In this document: one piece after another, positions 18,098 through 26,744 of the stretch
Numbering within the stretch: the stretch's first letter is position 1
Layout: each line of letters begins with the position of its first letter
Source: Bradyrhizobium sp. 170
GTDB lineage: Bacteria; Pseudomonadota; Alphaproteobacteria; Rhizobiales; Xanthobacteraceae
Length of the DNA stretch: 64,000 nucleotides
Reading direction: 5' to 3'
Assembly (NCBI RefSeq): GCF_023101085.1
Contig: NZ_CP064703.1
Span: 5,146,001-5,210,000, forward strand
Notes under the pieces: model-generated
The model's database searches: none
Told to the model about the DNA's origin: nothing
The model's input: the letters and a program-made list of their open reading frames with translations, nothing else
Position numbers and translations under genes: made by a program

Positions 18098-19909
18098 ATG
18101 GCGCCGCCGCTGATCCAGTTAAAAGATATCCGGCTGACCTTTGGCGGCACGCCGCTGCTGTCGGGCGTGGAGCTATCCGTGTCCGCGGGCGAGCGCGTCT
18201 GCCTGATCGGCCGCAACGGCTCCGGCAAATCGACGCTTCTGAAGATCGCCGCCGGCATCGTCGAGTCCGACGGCGGCAGCCGCTTCGTGCAGCCCGGAGC
18301 CACCATCCGCTATCTGCCGCAGGAGCCTGATTTCGGCGACCACAAGACGACGCTGGCCTATGTCGAGGCTGGCCTCGGCCCCGGCGACGATCACTACCAG
18401 GCGCGCTATCTGGTGGAGCAGCTCGGGCTGCACGGCGACGAAGACCCCGCGCATGTCTCGGGCGGCGAGGCCCGCCGCGCGGCGCTGGCGCGGGTGCTGG
18501 CGCCCTCGCCCGACATCCTGTTGCTGGACGAGCCGACCAACCATCTCGACCTCCCGACCATCGAATGGCTGGAAGGCGAACTGGAAAGCCGACGTTGCGC
18601 GCTGGTCATCATCAGCCACGACCGCCGCTTCCTGTCCAATCTTTCGCGCGCGACCGCCTGGCTCGACCGCGGTCAGATCAGGCAGATCGACCGCGGCTTT
18701 TCCGCCTTCGAATCCTGGCGCGACGAGGTGCTGGCGGAGGAAGAGCGCGACCAGCACAAGCTCGACCGCAAGATCGTCAACGAAGAGCACTGGCTGCGCT
18801 ACGGCGTCTCCGGCCGCCGCAAGCGCAACGTCAAGCGGCTCGGCAATCTGCATGCGCTGCGCGACCAGCGGCGCACTTATCGCGGCGCGACCGGCAATGC
18901 CAACCTCGCCGCCGCGGAGGCCGACAAATCCGGCAAGCTCGTCATCGAGGCCAAGAACATCGCCAAAGCCTATGACGATCGCACGATCATCGATAGCTTT
19001 TCGATCCGCGTCCAGCGTGGCGACCGCATCGGCATCGTCGGACCGAACGGGGCCGGCAAGACCACGCTGGTTCATCTCCTGATCGGCAACGATCCGCCCG
19101 ACAGCGGCACGATCCGGCTCGGCGCCAATATCGAGATGGCGACGCTCGACCAGCATCGCGAAAGCCTCGACCCCAAATCGACACTGGCCGAGGCGCTGAC
19201 CGGCGGGCGTGGCGACCATGTCATGGTCGGCGGCAAGCCGAAGCACGTCGTCAGCTACATGAAGGACTTTCTGTTCGCCCAGGAACAGATGCGCACGCCG
19301 CTCGAGGTGCTCTCCGGCGGCGAGCGCGGCCGGCTGATGCTGGCGCGCGCGCTGGCAAAGCCTTCCAATCTTCTGGTGCTGGACGAGCCGACCAACGACC
19401 TCGACCTCGAAACCCTCGACGTGCTGGAGGAGATGCTCGGCGACTACGAGGGCACCGTGATCCTGATCAGCCACGACCGCGACTTCCTCGACCGCGTTGT
19501 CACTTCCGTGATCGTGCCCGAGGGCGATGGCCGCTGGATCGAATATGCCGGCGGCTACACCGACATGCTGGCGCAACGCGGCGAGGATCTCGCGCGCGAG
19601 GCTCCCAGCATGACTCCCGTCGAGGAAAAGAAGGAAACCAAGGCTGCCGCCCCCTCCGCGGCATCAAAGCGCCGGCTGAACTTCAACGAAAAACACGCGC
19701 TGGAGACCCTGCCGAAAACGATCGCGAAACTGCATGCCGAGATTGCAAAACAGCAAAAGCTGCTTGACGATCCCGATCTCTACACCAAGGATCGAAAGAA
19801 ATTCGACGCGGCTTCATCAGCGATCGCAAAGGCGCAGGAAGAACTCGCGACTGCGGAAGACCGGTGGCTGGAGCTTGAGGTTTTGCGGGAAGAGATAGAA
19901 CAGGCGTAG
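18098..19909 (+). CDS. uup: ABC-F family ATPase, Uup-like
   Basis: A 603-residue cytoplasmic protein with two ABC ATPase domains and no membrane segments. Walker A motifs are at 38-46 (GRNGSGKST) and 315-322 (GPNGAGKT); both Walker B sites read LDEPTN and both signature motifs are of the SGGE type. The linker around 210-280 is shortish, and a coiled-coil C-terminal domain (about 530-603) marks the Uup branch. ABC-F proteins act on ribosomes or, for Uup, limit transposon precise excision and help resolve branched DNA. AGGA precedes the start, three bases after the upstream gene. Confidence 0.9.
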   Translation: MAPPLIQLKDIRLTFGGTPLLSGVELSVSAGERVCLIGRNGSGKSTLLKIAAGIVESDGGSRFVQPGATIRYLPQEPDFGDHKTTLAYVEAGLGPGDDHYQARYLVEQLGLHGDEDPAHVSGGEARRAALARVLAPSPDILLLDEPTNHLDLPTIEWLEGELESRRCALVIISHDRRFLSNLSRATAWLDRGQIRQIDRGFSAFESWRDEVLAEEERDQHKLDRKIVNEEHWLRYGVSGRRKRNVKRLGNLHALRDQRRTYRGATGNANLAAAEADKSGKLVIEAKNIAKAYDDRTIIDSFSIRVQRGDRIGIVGPNGAGKTTLVHLLIGNDPPDSGTIRLGANIEMATLDQHRESLDPKSTLAEALTGGRGDHVMVGGKPKHVVSYMKDFLFAQEQMRTPLEVLSGGERGRLMLARALAKPSNLLVLDEPTNDLDLETLDVLEEMLGDYEGTVILISHDRDFLDRVVTSVIVPEGDGRWIEYAGGYTDMLAQRGEDLAREAPSMTPVEEKKETKAAAPSAASKRRLNFNEKHALETLPKTIAKLHAEIAKQQKLLDDPDLYTKDRKKFDAASSAIAKAQEELATAEDRWLELEVLREEIEQA

Positions 19910-19912
19910 TTT

Positions 19913-19993
19913 GTAGGATGGGTGGAGCGAAGCGATACCCATCACGTGGCATCGACAAGACTGATGGGTATCGCTGCGCTCCACCCATCCTAC
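19913..19993. repeat. Long palindromic repeat, family C, copy 1
   Basis: A near-perfect hairpin with outer arms gtaggatgggtggagcg and cgctccacccatcctac and inner arms ending tacccatca / tgatgggta. It starts right after the Uup stop. The other copy, 1.1 kb downstream, differs by paired changes on both arms. Confidence 0.9.
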
Positions 19994-20023
19994 GGTCCAT
20001 CGATTTCGAACAGAGAGAAGAGC

Positions 20024-21106
20024 ATGACAACGCCCCTCGCCGCCAAAATCGCCCGTGAATATGGCACGCCCTGCGCCGTGATTGACATGGACCGGGTCGA
20101 GCGCAACATCGCGCGGGTTCAGGTGGCCTGCGATACGGCAGCCGTCGCCAACCGGCCGCATATCAAGACCCACAAGAGCCCCTTGCTGGCGCAGATGCAG
20201 GTCGCGGCCGGCGCGAAGGGCATCACCTGCCAGAAACTCGGCGAGGCCGAGGTGATGGCGGAAGCCGGCATCGACGACATCCTGATCAGCTACAATCTGA
20301 TCGGCGAGGAGAAGATGGCCCGGCTCGCGGCACTGCAGGCCAAGGCCAACATGACGGTCGCCGCCGACAATTCGACCGTGATCGCGGGCCTGCCGCAGGC
20401 CGCCGCCACTTCGGGCCGTCCGCTCTCGGTCGTGGTCGAATGCGACACCGGGCGCAAGCGTGCCGGCGTCGAGACGCCGGCCGAAGCCATCGCGCTGGCC
20501 CGCGAGATCGCGGCCTCGAAGGGGCTGAAGTTTGCGGGCTTCATGCTGTACCCGACCGAGACCGGCTGGACCGAGGCGCAAAAATTTTTCGACGAGGCGC
20601 TGGCCGGCGTCCGCGCGCACGGGCTGGATGCGACGATGGTTTCAACCGGCGGCTCGCCGAACCTTAAAAACCTCGGCAAGCTCAAGGGCGCGACCGAGCA
20701 TCGTCCCGGTACCTATATCTACAACGACCGCATGCAGGTCGCGGCTGGCGTCGCCGAATGGGACGATTGCGCGCTCAACATCTATGCCACCGTGGTGAGC
20801 CGCGCCGGTCCCGATCGCGGCATTTTGGATGCGGGCTCGAAAACGCTGACCTCGGACCCCGGCGGCGGGCTCGACGGTTACGGGCTGATCCTGGAGCACC
20901 CGGAAGCCAAGATCGCACGCTTTGCCGAAGAGCACGGCTTTCTCGATCTGGCCCGCAGCAACACGCGGCCTGTCGTCGGCGACGTCGTGCGGATCGTTCC
21001 CAATCACGTCTGCGTCGTCGTCAACATGATGGACGAGGTGGTGATGGTGCGCGGCGACGAAATCATCGGCACGCTGCCGGTCGCGGCGCGGGGGAAGCTG
21101 CGTTGA
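20024..21106 (+). CDS. D-threonine aldolase / D-serine dehydratase-like PLP enzyme
   Basis: A 360-residue fold-type III PLP enzyme. The N-terminal alanine-racemase-like barrel carries the PLP lysine K48 in RPHIKTHK. The C-terminal D-serine dehydratase-like domain has NHVC (H328, C330), the metal ligands of D-threonine aldolase and eukaryotic-type D-serine dehydratase. It should cleave a D-3-hydroxy amino acid to glycine plus aldehyde, or deaminate D-serine, using a divalent metal. The frame is open upstream into the repeat, but the ATG chosen fits the family start. It lies between two copies of the same palindromic repeat. Confidence 0.85.
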   Translation: MTTPLAAKIAREYGTPCAVIDMDRVERNIARVQVACDTAAVANRPHIKTHKSPLLAQMQVAAGAKGITCQKLGEAEVMAEAGIDDILISYNLIGEEKMARLAALQAKANMTVAADNSTVIAGLPQAAATSGRPLSVVVECDTGRKRAGVETPAEAIALAREIAASKGLKFAGFMLYPTETGWTEAQKFFDEALAGVRAHGLDATMVSTGGSPNLKNLGKLKGATEHRPGTYIYNDRMQVAAGVAEWDDCALNIYATVVSRAGPDRGILDAGSKTLTSDPGGGLDGYGLILEHPEAKIARFAEEHGFLDLARSNTRPVVGDVVRIVPNHVCVVVNMMDEVVMVRGDEIIGTLPVAARGKLR

Positions 21107-21110
21107 TCTT

Positions 21111-21190
21111 GTAGGATGGGTAGAGCGCAGCGAAACCCATCAATTTGTTTCCGCATGATGATGGGTTTCGCTGCGCTCTACCCATCCTAC
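21111..21190. repeat. Long palindromic repeat, family C, copy 2
   Basis: Outer arms gtaggatgggtagagcg and cgctctacccatcctac, inner arms aacccatca / tgatgggtt. Relative to copy 1, G-C became A-T and T-A became A-T at matching stem positions. Its last bases provide the stop codon of the convergent flavoprotein gene. Confidence 0.9.
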
Positions 21191-22416
21191 GTTCTTAGCC
21201 ACTTCAGTGCGCCCCGCCCTGCGGCCGCCCCGGTCGCAAACGACGCCTGTAGCAGATAGCCGCCGGTCGGCGCTTCCCAGTCCAGCATTTCGCCGGCGAC
21301 AAACACGCCGGGCAAGCGGCGCAGCATGAAGTCGCCGTCGAGTTCGCTGAACGGTATCCCGCCCGCGGTGGAAATCGCGCGCGCAATCGGCGCGACGCCC
21401 GTAAGTTCGATCGGGACGGCGTTGATCAGGCTGGCAAGGTCGGGCTGCGACAACGACGCGAGCGAAGCGCCGGATGCCTTGGCCGCCTCCTGCAGCAATC
21501 CGATCGCAACGGGCGAGAGGCCAACGGCCTTGCGCAGGAAATTCGACAGAGACTGTTTGCCTTTCGGCACCGAGACCTTCGCGATCAGCGCTTTCAGGTC
21601 GAGATCGGGCCGCGGCGCCACGTACAGCGTCACCCGACCTGAACGGATAATGGCTTCGCGTAAATCGGCCGACAGCGCGTAGATCGCGCCGCCTTCGATG
21701 CCGGCTCGGGTGATGATCGCTTCGCCGCGCACGGTGTGCGCACCAAAGCTCAATGCCACGCCTTTCAGCGGCTGACCTTCGAACCGGTCGCGAAAGATAT
21801 CCGACCAAGCGACGGTGAAGCCGCTATTGGCCGGGCGCAGCGGCGATATCTGCACGCCTTTCGCGGCGAGCGTTTCGACCCATGCGCCGTCGGAGCCCAG
21901 CCGCGGCCAGCTTGCGCCGCCGAGCGCCAGTACCGTCGCGCCCGCCTTGACGGCATGCAGTCCATCCGGTGCTTGAAAGCGCAGCGGGCCCTGCTCGTCC
22001 CAGCCGGTCCAGCGGTGACGCAGCGCCAGTTTTACGCCCATCGAATCCAGCCGCCGCAGCCACGCCCGCAGCAACGGCGACGCCTTGAAGGCCTTTGGAA
22101 AAACCCGGCCGCTGGAGCCGACAAAAGTTTCCTGTCCCAGCGCTTCGCTCCAGTCGCGCAAGCCGCTCGGCGGAAACGCTTCGATCGCGGCTTTCAGATG
22201 CGGCATCGCCTCGCGGTAGCGCGCAAGGAATTGCGGCAATGGCTCGCTATGCGTGAGATTCAGCCCGCCTCGCCCCGCCATCAGGAATTTGCGGCCGACG
22301 GAGGGCATCGCGTCATAGACGGTGACTTCAGCGCCGCCTTGCGCAAGCACTTCCGCCGCCATCAGGCCGGCCGGGCCGGCGCCGATGATGGCGACGTTCT
22401 TGGGAGGTGATGACAT
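21187..22416 (-). CDS. BaiN/HI0933-like FAD flavoprotein (TIGR03862 type)
   Basis: A 409-residue NAD(P)/FAD-dependent oxidoreductase. The FAD-binding loop is IIGAGPAG (10-17), followed by the family's MAGRGGLNLTHSEP. The C-terminal FAD segment TAGGIPFSELDGDFML ... PGVFVAGEMLDWEAPTGGY is complete. Relatives include BaiN, which acts on bile acids in gut bacteria, but the role in proteobacteria is unknown. The stop codon lies inside the end of a family C palindromic repeat, so the repeat may have replaced the native C-terminal codons. No clear ribosome site precedes the chosen ATG. Confidence 0.85.
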   Translation of the reverse strand: MSSPPKNVAIIGAGPAGLMAAEVLAQGGAEVTVYDAMPSVGRKFLMAGRGGLNLTHSEPLPQFLARYREAMPHLKAAIEAFPPSGLRDWSEALGQETFVGSSGRVFPKAFKASPLLRAWLRRLDSMGVKLALRHRWTGWDEQGPLRFQAPDGLHAVKAGATVLALGGASWPRLGSDGAWVETLAAKGVQISPLRPANSGFTVAWSDIFRDRFEGQPLKGVALSFGAHTVRGEAIITRAGIEGGAIYALSADLREAIIRSGRVTLYVAPRPDLDLKALIAKVSVPKGKQSLSNFLRKAVGLSPVAIGLLQEAAKASGASLASLSQPDLASLINAVPIELTGVAPIARAISTAGGIPFSELDGDFMLRRLPGVFVAGEMLDWEAPTGGYLLQASFATGAAAGRGALKWLRT

Positions 22417-22445
22417 GGCGGGAGTGTAAGCCGGATTCACAGTTT

Positions 22446-22539
22446 GTAGGGTGGGCAAAGCGAAGCGTGCCCACCAATATTCACCGGCATCGGAGATGCG
22501 TGGTGGGCATGGCGCAAAGTGCGCCTTTGCCCACCCTAC
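22446..22539. repeat. Palindromic repeat, family D, copy 1
   Basis: Outer arms gtagggtgggcaaag and ctttgcccaccctac with inner gcgtgcccacc / ggtgggcatg. It is one of four copies in the window and lies between the starts and ends of two minus-strand genes. Confidence 0.92.
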
Positions 22540-22554
22540 GAATTGGCCGGCGAG

Positions 22555-23472
22555 CTACAGCTTGATCCCCGCGCGCGCCGCGGCCTGCGCTACATACTTC
22601 TGTGTCTGCTCGAACGCGCCTTGCAGCGCCTTCGCCTTCGAAACATCGTCGATCTCGGCAAAATGCGCGGCAATCGCATCCGGCGTCCAGTCGGATTGAG
22701 CCAGGTTGATGCCTTCGGTCTCGATGATCTTGATCACCGCAAACGAGCCTGCGCCGGCGCCCATGATGGTGCGGGTGGGCGCGTCCTCGCTGAGCAGGAA
22801 TTCCACCGCCGGCGTGATCGCCTCGGGGCGCATCAGGGCCAGCGCCTGCGGTGGCAGCAGTTCTTCCGTCATCCGGGTCGCGGCCGTCGGCGAAATCGTG
22901 TTGACGCGGATGTTGTTCTTGCGGCCTTCCTCGGCCAGCACGTTCATCAGGCCGACCATGCCGGCTTTGGCGGCGCCGTAATTAGCCTGACCGAAATTGC
23001 CGAACAGGCCCGACGACGAGGTGGTCAGCACGATGCGGCCGTAGTTGCGCTCGCGCATGCCATCCCACACCGCCTTGCAGCAGTAAAAAGTGCCGACGAG
23101 ATGAACATCGAGTACTTTGGCAAAGTCGGCGATGTCCATTTTTGCGAACGACTTGTCGCGGAGAATGCCAGCGTTGGCGCACAGGAGATCGACGCTGCCC
23201 CACTCCTTCGTAGCCCGCTCGACCATCGCCGTGACTTGTCCGAACTTCGAGACGTCGGCGCCGTCGGCCATGGCGACGCCGCCGGCTTTGCGGATCTCCT
23301 CGACCACGGCCTCGGCAGGGGTCAGCGAGCCGCCGGTGCCATCGCGCGCGCCGCCGAAATCATTGACCACCACCTTGGCGCCGCGGCTTGCCAGCCCCAG
23401 CGCATGCGCCCGTCCCAGACCATTGCCCGCGCCGGTGACGATAGCGACGCGTCCGTCAAACCTGATTGCCAT
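22555..23472 (-). CDS. Short-chain dehydrogenase, 3-hydroxyacyl-CoA dehydrogenase-like
   Basis: A 305-residue SDR. The NAD(P) loop is TGAGNGLG (13-20), followed by VVVNDFGG, a feature of the large SDRs related to the peroxisomal multifunctional enzyme type 2. NAG is at 100-102, and the catalytic residues include S152-S154, Y165 and K169 (YGAAK). It probably oxidises a 3-hydroxyacyl-CoA. The ATG has AGGA nine bases upstream; the frame continues into a repeat. It lies downstream of a MaoC-type hydratase gene, and the pair makes sense as successive beta-oxidation steps, although a repeat of about 90 bases separates them. Confidence 0.85.
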   Translation of the reverse strand: MAIRFDGRVAIVTGAGNGLGRAHALGLASRGAKVVVNDFGGARDGTGGSLTPAEAVVEEIRKAGGVAMADGADVSKFGQVTAMVERATKEWGSVDLLCANAGILRDKSFAKMDIADFAKVLDVHLVGTFYCCKAVWDGMRERNYGRIVLTTSSSGLFGNFGQANYGAAKAGMVGLMNVLAEEGRKNNIRVNTISPTAATRMTEELLPPQALALMRPEAITPAVEFLLSEDAPTRTIMGAGAGSFAVIKIIETEGINLAQSDWTPDAIAAHFAEIDDVSKAKALQGAFEQTQKYVAQAAARAGIKL

Positions 23473-23501
23473 GAGTGGAATTCCTGGATGTGGGTTTCTC
23501 T

Positions 23502-23590
23502 CGTCATGCCCGGCCTTGTGCCGGGCATCCACGTCTTCTTGGTTGCTGCATAGCAAGACGTGGATGGCCGGGACAAGCCCGGCCATTACG
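23502..23590. repeat. Palindromic repeat, family E
   Basis: Stem made by cgtcatgcccggccttgtgc and atggccgggacaagcccggc segments with acgtctt / aagacgt inside. A single copy is seen here. It separates the SDR gene from the upstream operon and may terminate or stabilise the long transcript. Confidence 0.8.
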
Positions 23591-23598
23591 GGCCGAAG

Positions 23599-24078
23599 TC
23601 AATTGAAATAGATCAGCCCGATCCAGTCGGCTACCAGCGCCGGCTTATCCTCGCCCTCGATCTCGACGGTGACGTTGGTTCGCGACTGCAGCTCTTTCGG
23701 CTTGCGCAGCTTGGCCTCCATGAGCGTGAAGCGGCCGCGGACGCGCGAGCCGGCACGGACCGGCGAGAGGAAGCGCAGCTTGTCAAAGCCATAGTTGACG
23801 CCCATCGCGGTGCCCTCGATGACCGGCATCACCTCATAGGACATGATGCTCATCAGCGACATGGTGAGGAAGCCATGCGCGATGGTGTTGCCGAACGCGG
23901 TTTCCTTCTTCGCCCGTTCCGGATCTACATGGATGAACTGATGGTCCTCGATCACGTCGGCATAAACGTTGATCCGGCTCTGGTCGATCAAGTGCCATGA
24001 CGACACGCCGATCTCCTTGCCGACCATGGCCTGATAGGCCTCAAACGAGACCGGCGGTTTCTTCCAGACTTCATTCAT
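23599..24078 (-). CDS. MaoC-family (R)-specific enoyl-CoA hydratase
   Basis: A 159-residue single hotdog-fold protein. The hydratase-2 motif reads DVIEDHQFIHVD, giving the catalytic D45 and H50 (D-x4-H), and is followed by AHGFLTMSL. These enzymes add water to 2-enoyl-CoA. It lies three bases after the acyl-CoA synthetase gene at the end of the valine/isobutyrate operon. That operon has no separate classical crotonase hydratase for methacrylyl-CoA, so this protein is a candidate for that step (inference). It might equally serve an unrelated fatty acid substrate together with the next SDR. Confidence 0.88.
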   Translation of the reverse strand: MNEVWKKPPVSFEAYQAMVGKEIGVSSWHLIDQSRINVYADVIEDHQFIHVDPERAKKETAFGNTIAHGFLTMSLMSIMSYEVMPVIEGTAMGVNYGFDKLRFLSPVRAGSRVRGRFTLMEAKLRKPKELQSRTNVTVEIEGEDKPALVADWIGLIYFN

Positions 24079-24081
24079 TGA

Positions 24082-25812
24082 TCAGCTCTCCAGCCCGGCG
24101 GTCCGCACCTTCTGCAGCTCCGGGAATTCTTCTTCGCGGAACTCGGCGCCGCGCAACGCATCGCTTCTGACATTATCATGTTCGAGCCGGCGCAACTGCA
24201 CGCGGCGGATCTTTCCGGAAATCGTCTTCGGCAGTTCCGTGACCAGTTCGATCTTGCGGATGCGCTTGAACGGCGCGAGCCGGGTGTGCAGGTGCTTGAA
24301 GATCGACAGCGCGGTTTCGGGCGAACGCTCCACGCCCGATACCAGCAGCACATAGGCCTTGGGGATCGCCAGCCGGATCGGATCGGGGCTCGGTACGACT
24401 GCGGCTTCGGCCACCGATTCATGCTCCAGCAGCACGCTCTCCAGCTCGAACGGGCTGATGCGGTAGTCGGATGATTTGAAGACGTCGTCGGAGCGGCCGA
24501 CGAACGTGAGGTAGCCCTCGTCGTCGGCGAACACCACGTCGCCGCTGCGATAGAGATCGCCGTCGGCGCCGGAGAGCTTGCCATCCTCGCCCTGATAGCC
24601 CTGCATCAGGCCTGCCGGGCGGTCGGCGCCGAGCACCAGCGTCACCTCCCCCTCCTTGGTGACGTGGCCGTCATTGTCGGTAATCTGCACACGGTAGCCG
24701 GGCAGCGGGCGCCCCATCGACCCGACCTTGACCTTCTGGCCCGGCGAGTTGCCCGCGAGTGCGGTGGTTTCGGTCTGGCCGTAGCCGTCGCGGATGGTCA
24801 GGCCCCACGCCGTCTTCACCTGATCGATCACTTCCGGGTTGAGCGGCTCGCCGGCGCCGCAGACCTCGCGCAGGCTCACCTTGAACTCGGCAAGCTTCTC
24901 CTGGATGAACAGCCGCCACACCGTCGGCGGCGCGCACAGCGTGGTGACGCCGCAGCGCCCGATGGTCGCGAGCAAGGCTTTTGCATCGAAACGCGGCTGG
25001 TTGACCACGAACACAGTGGCCCCCGCATTCCATGGCGCGAAGAAGCAACTCCAGGCATGCTTGGCCCAGCCCGGCGAGGAAATATTCAGATGCACATCGC
25101 CCGGCTGCAGCCCGAGCCAGAACATCGTCGACAGTGCGCCGACCGGATAGCTGCGCTGGCTGTGCCGCACCAGCTTTGGTTTTGCGGTCGTGCCCGAGGT
25201 GAAATAGAGCAGCATCGGGTCGTCGGCGTTGGTCGGACCGTCAGGCGCAAAGGTTTCGGATGCGCTCGCCGACTGTTCGAAGGGGAGCCAACCGTCGTGC
25301 TTCGAGGTCGCGCCGACCACGATGCGCGCCAGATTGTCGGCGCCAAGGCCAGCAAACTTCGCGACCTGATCCTGTGAAGCCACCACCACCCTCGCCTTGC
25401 CGCGATCGAGCCGGTCACGCAATTCGTCCGGGGTAAGAAGCGTGGTGGCGGGGATCACCACCACACCGAGCTTCATCGCCGCCAGCATGGTCTCCCATAG
25501 CGGCACAACATTGCCGAGCAGCAACAACAGATGGTCGCCGCGCTTCAATCCCTGCGCACGCAGGAAGTTCGCGACCTGGTTGGAACGGCGCGACAGCGCC
25601 GCGAAGGAGAGTTTTGTCTCCTTGTCGCCGGCATCGACGATCCAGAGCGCCGTGCGATCCCGGCTGTCGGCATTGCGTGCGAGTTCCGCATCGAACCAGT
25701 CGAGCGCCCAGTTGAACGGAACCGGATCGGGCCAGCGGAACCCTTTTACGGCCGTATCGTAATCCGTGCGGTGCTTGAGCAGAAAGGCGCGCGCTTCCTG
25801 GAAGGTCGTCAT
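24082..25812 (-). CDS. Acyl-CoA synthetase (AMP-forming)
   Basis: A 576-residue ANL-family ligase. The ATP-binding P-loop is LLYFTSGTTAKPK (about 201-213); DGYGQTETT, the YRSGDV aspartate segment and the C-terminal lysine in PKTISGKIRR follow. The length and SPGWAKHAWSCFFAPWNAG segment resemble the medium-chain / acetoacetyl-type branch. It activates a carboxylate to its CoA thioester with ATP. It is 10 bases downstream of mmsB and 3 upstream of the MaoC gene. The operon context suggests a branched short-chain acid such as isobutyrate as substrate, but this is inference. Confidence 0.9.
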   Translation of the reverse strand: MTTFQEARAFLLKHRTDYDTAVKGFRWPDPVPFNWALDWFDAELARNADSRDRTALWIVDAGDKETKLSFAALSRRSNQVANFLRAQGLKRGDHLLLLLGNVVPLWETMLAAMKLGVVVIPATTLLTPDELRDRLDRGKARVVVASQDQVAKFAGLGADNLARIVVGATSKHDGWLPFEQSASASETFAPDGPTNADDPMLLYFTSGTTAKPKLVRHSQRSYPVGALSTMFWLGLQPGDVHLNISSPGWAKHAWSCFFAPWNAGATVFVVNQPRFDAKALLATIGRCGVTTLCAPPTVWRLFIQEKLAEFKVSLREVCGAGEPLNPEVIDQVKTAWGLTIRDGYGQTETTALAGNSPGQKVKVGSMGRPLPGYRVQITDNDGHVTKEGEVTLVLGADRPAGLMQGYQGEDGKLSGADGDLYRSGDVVFADDEGYLTFVGRSDDVFKSSDYRISPFELESVLLEHESVAEAAVVPSPDPIRLAIPKAYVLLVSGVERSPETALSIFKHLHTRLAPFKRIRKIELVTELPKTISGKIRRVQLRRLEHDNVRSDALRGAEFREEEFPELQKVRTAGLES

Positions 25813-25822
25813 CAGGTCTCCG

Positions 25823-26710
25823 TTATTTCCCGGCGAGACTCCTAACGTGCTGGATAATCCCGGAAAAATCCACCCCGCCGTGGCCGGCGGCGTCGAACGC
25901 CTTGTAGAGCTCCTGCGCGTGCTTGCCCAGCGGCGTCGCAGCGCCCGCGGCGTTGGCCGCGTCCTGCGCCAGCGTCAGGTCCTTCACCATCAGCGCCGAG
26001 GCAAATCCCGGCTTGTAGCCGTTGTTCGCCGGCGAGGCCGGCACCGGGCCCGGCACCGGGCAATAGGACGTCAGCGCCCAGCACTGCCCCGAGGAGGTCG
26101 AGGCGACGTCGAACAGCGCCTGATGCGACAGGCCGAGCTTTTCCGCGAGCGCAAAGGCCTCGCCGACGCCGATCATGGAAATGCCCAGGATCATGTTGTT
26201 GCAGATCTTGGCCGCCTGCCCCGCGCCCGCGCCACCGCAATGCACGAGCTTCTTGCCCATGTTCTCCAGCACCGGTTTTGCTGCCGCGAACGCCTTGTCC
26301 TCGCCGCCGCACATGAAGGTCAGTGTTGCGCCCTTGGCACCGCCGGTTCCGCCCGACACCGGGGCGTCGACCGAAAGCATTCCGCTCTTGGACGCCAGCG
26401 CGTGCGCCTGCTTGGCGCTCTCGACGTCGATGGTCGAGCAATCGATGATCAGCGTGCCCTTGGTCATCACGGGGATCACCTCGTTCCAGACCGACAGCAC
26501 ATGCTTGCCCGCAGGCAGCATGGTGACGACGACGTCGGCGCCCTTCACGGAAGCAGCCGAACTCTCCGCAATGGCCGCGCCGTCGGCCTTGGCCTGATCG
26601 CGCGAGGCCGCGACCAGATCGAACGCGGTGACCTTGTGGCCGGCCTTGACCAGATTGGCCGCCATCGGCCCGCCCATGTTGCCGAGACCAATGAATGCGA
26701 TAGTTGCCAT
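25823..26710 (-). CDS. mmsB: 3-hydroxyisobutyrate dehydrogenase
   Basis: This enzyme oxidises 3-hydroxyisobutyrate to methylmalonate semialdehyde with NAD in valine breakdown. The 295-residue protein has the beta-hydroxyacid dehydrogenase layout: GLGNMG (9-13 region) for NAD, the substrate loop DAPVSGGTGGA (115-125), and catalytic K168 in GQAAKICNN. The GGAGG ribosome site is clear. It sits between the 3-hydroxyisobutyryl-CoA hydrolase gene and the acyl-CoA synthetase gene, with mmsA two genes upstream, which supports the specific assignment over other family members. Confidence 0.93.
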   Translation of the reverse strand: MATIAFIGLGNMGGPMAANLVKAGHKVTAFDLVAASRDQAKADGAAIAESSAASVKGADVVVTMLPAGKHVLSVWNEVIPVMTKGTLIIDCSTIDVESAKQAHALASKSGMLSVDAPVSGGTGGAKGATLTFMCGGEDKAFAAAKPVLENMGKKLVHCGGAGAGQAAKICNNMILGISMIGVGEAFALAEKLGLSHQALFDVASTSSGQCWALTSYCPVPGPVPASPANNGYKPGFASALMVKDLTLAQDAANAAGAATPLGKHAQELYKAFDAAGHGGVDFSGIIQHVRSLAGK

Positions 26711-26744
26711 CTCGAATCCTCCGCTTGAAACTTTTCTATTTTGA

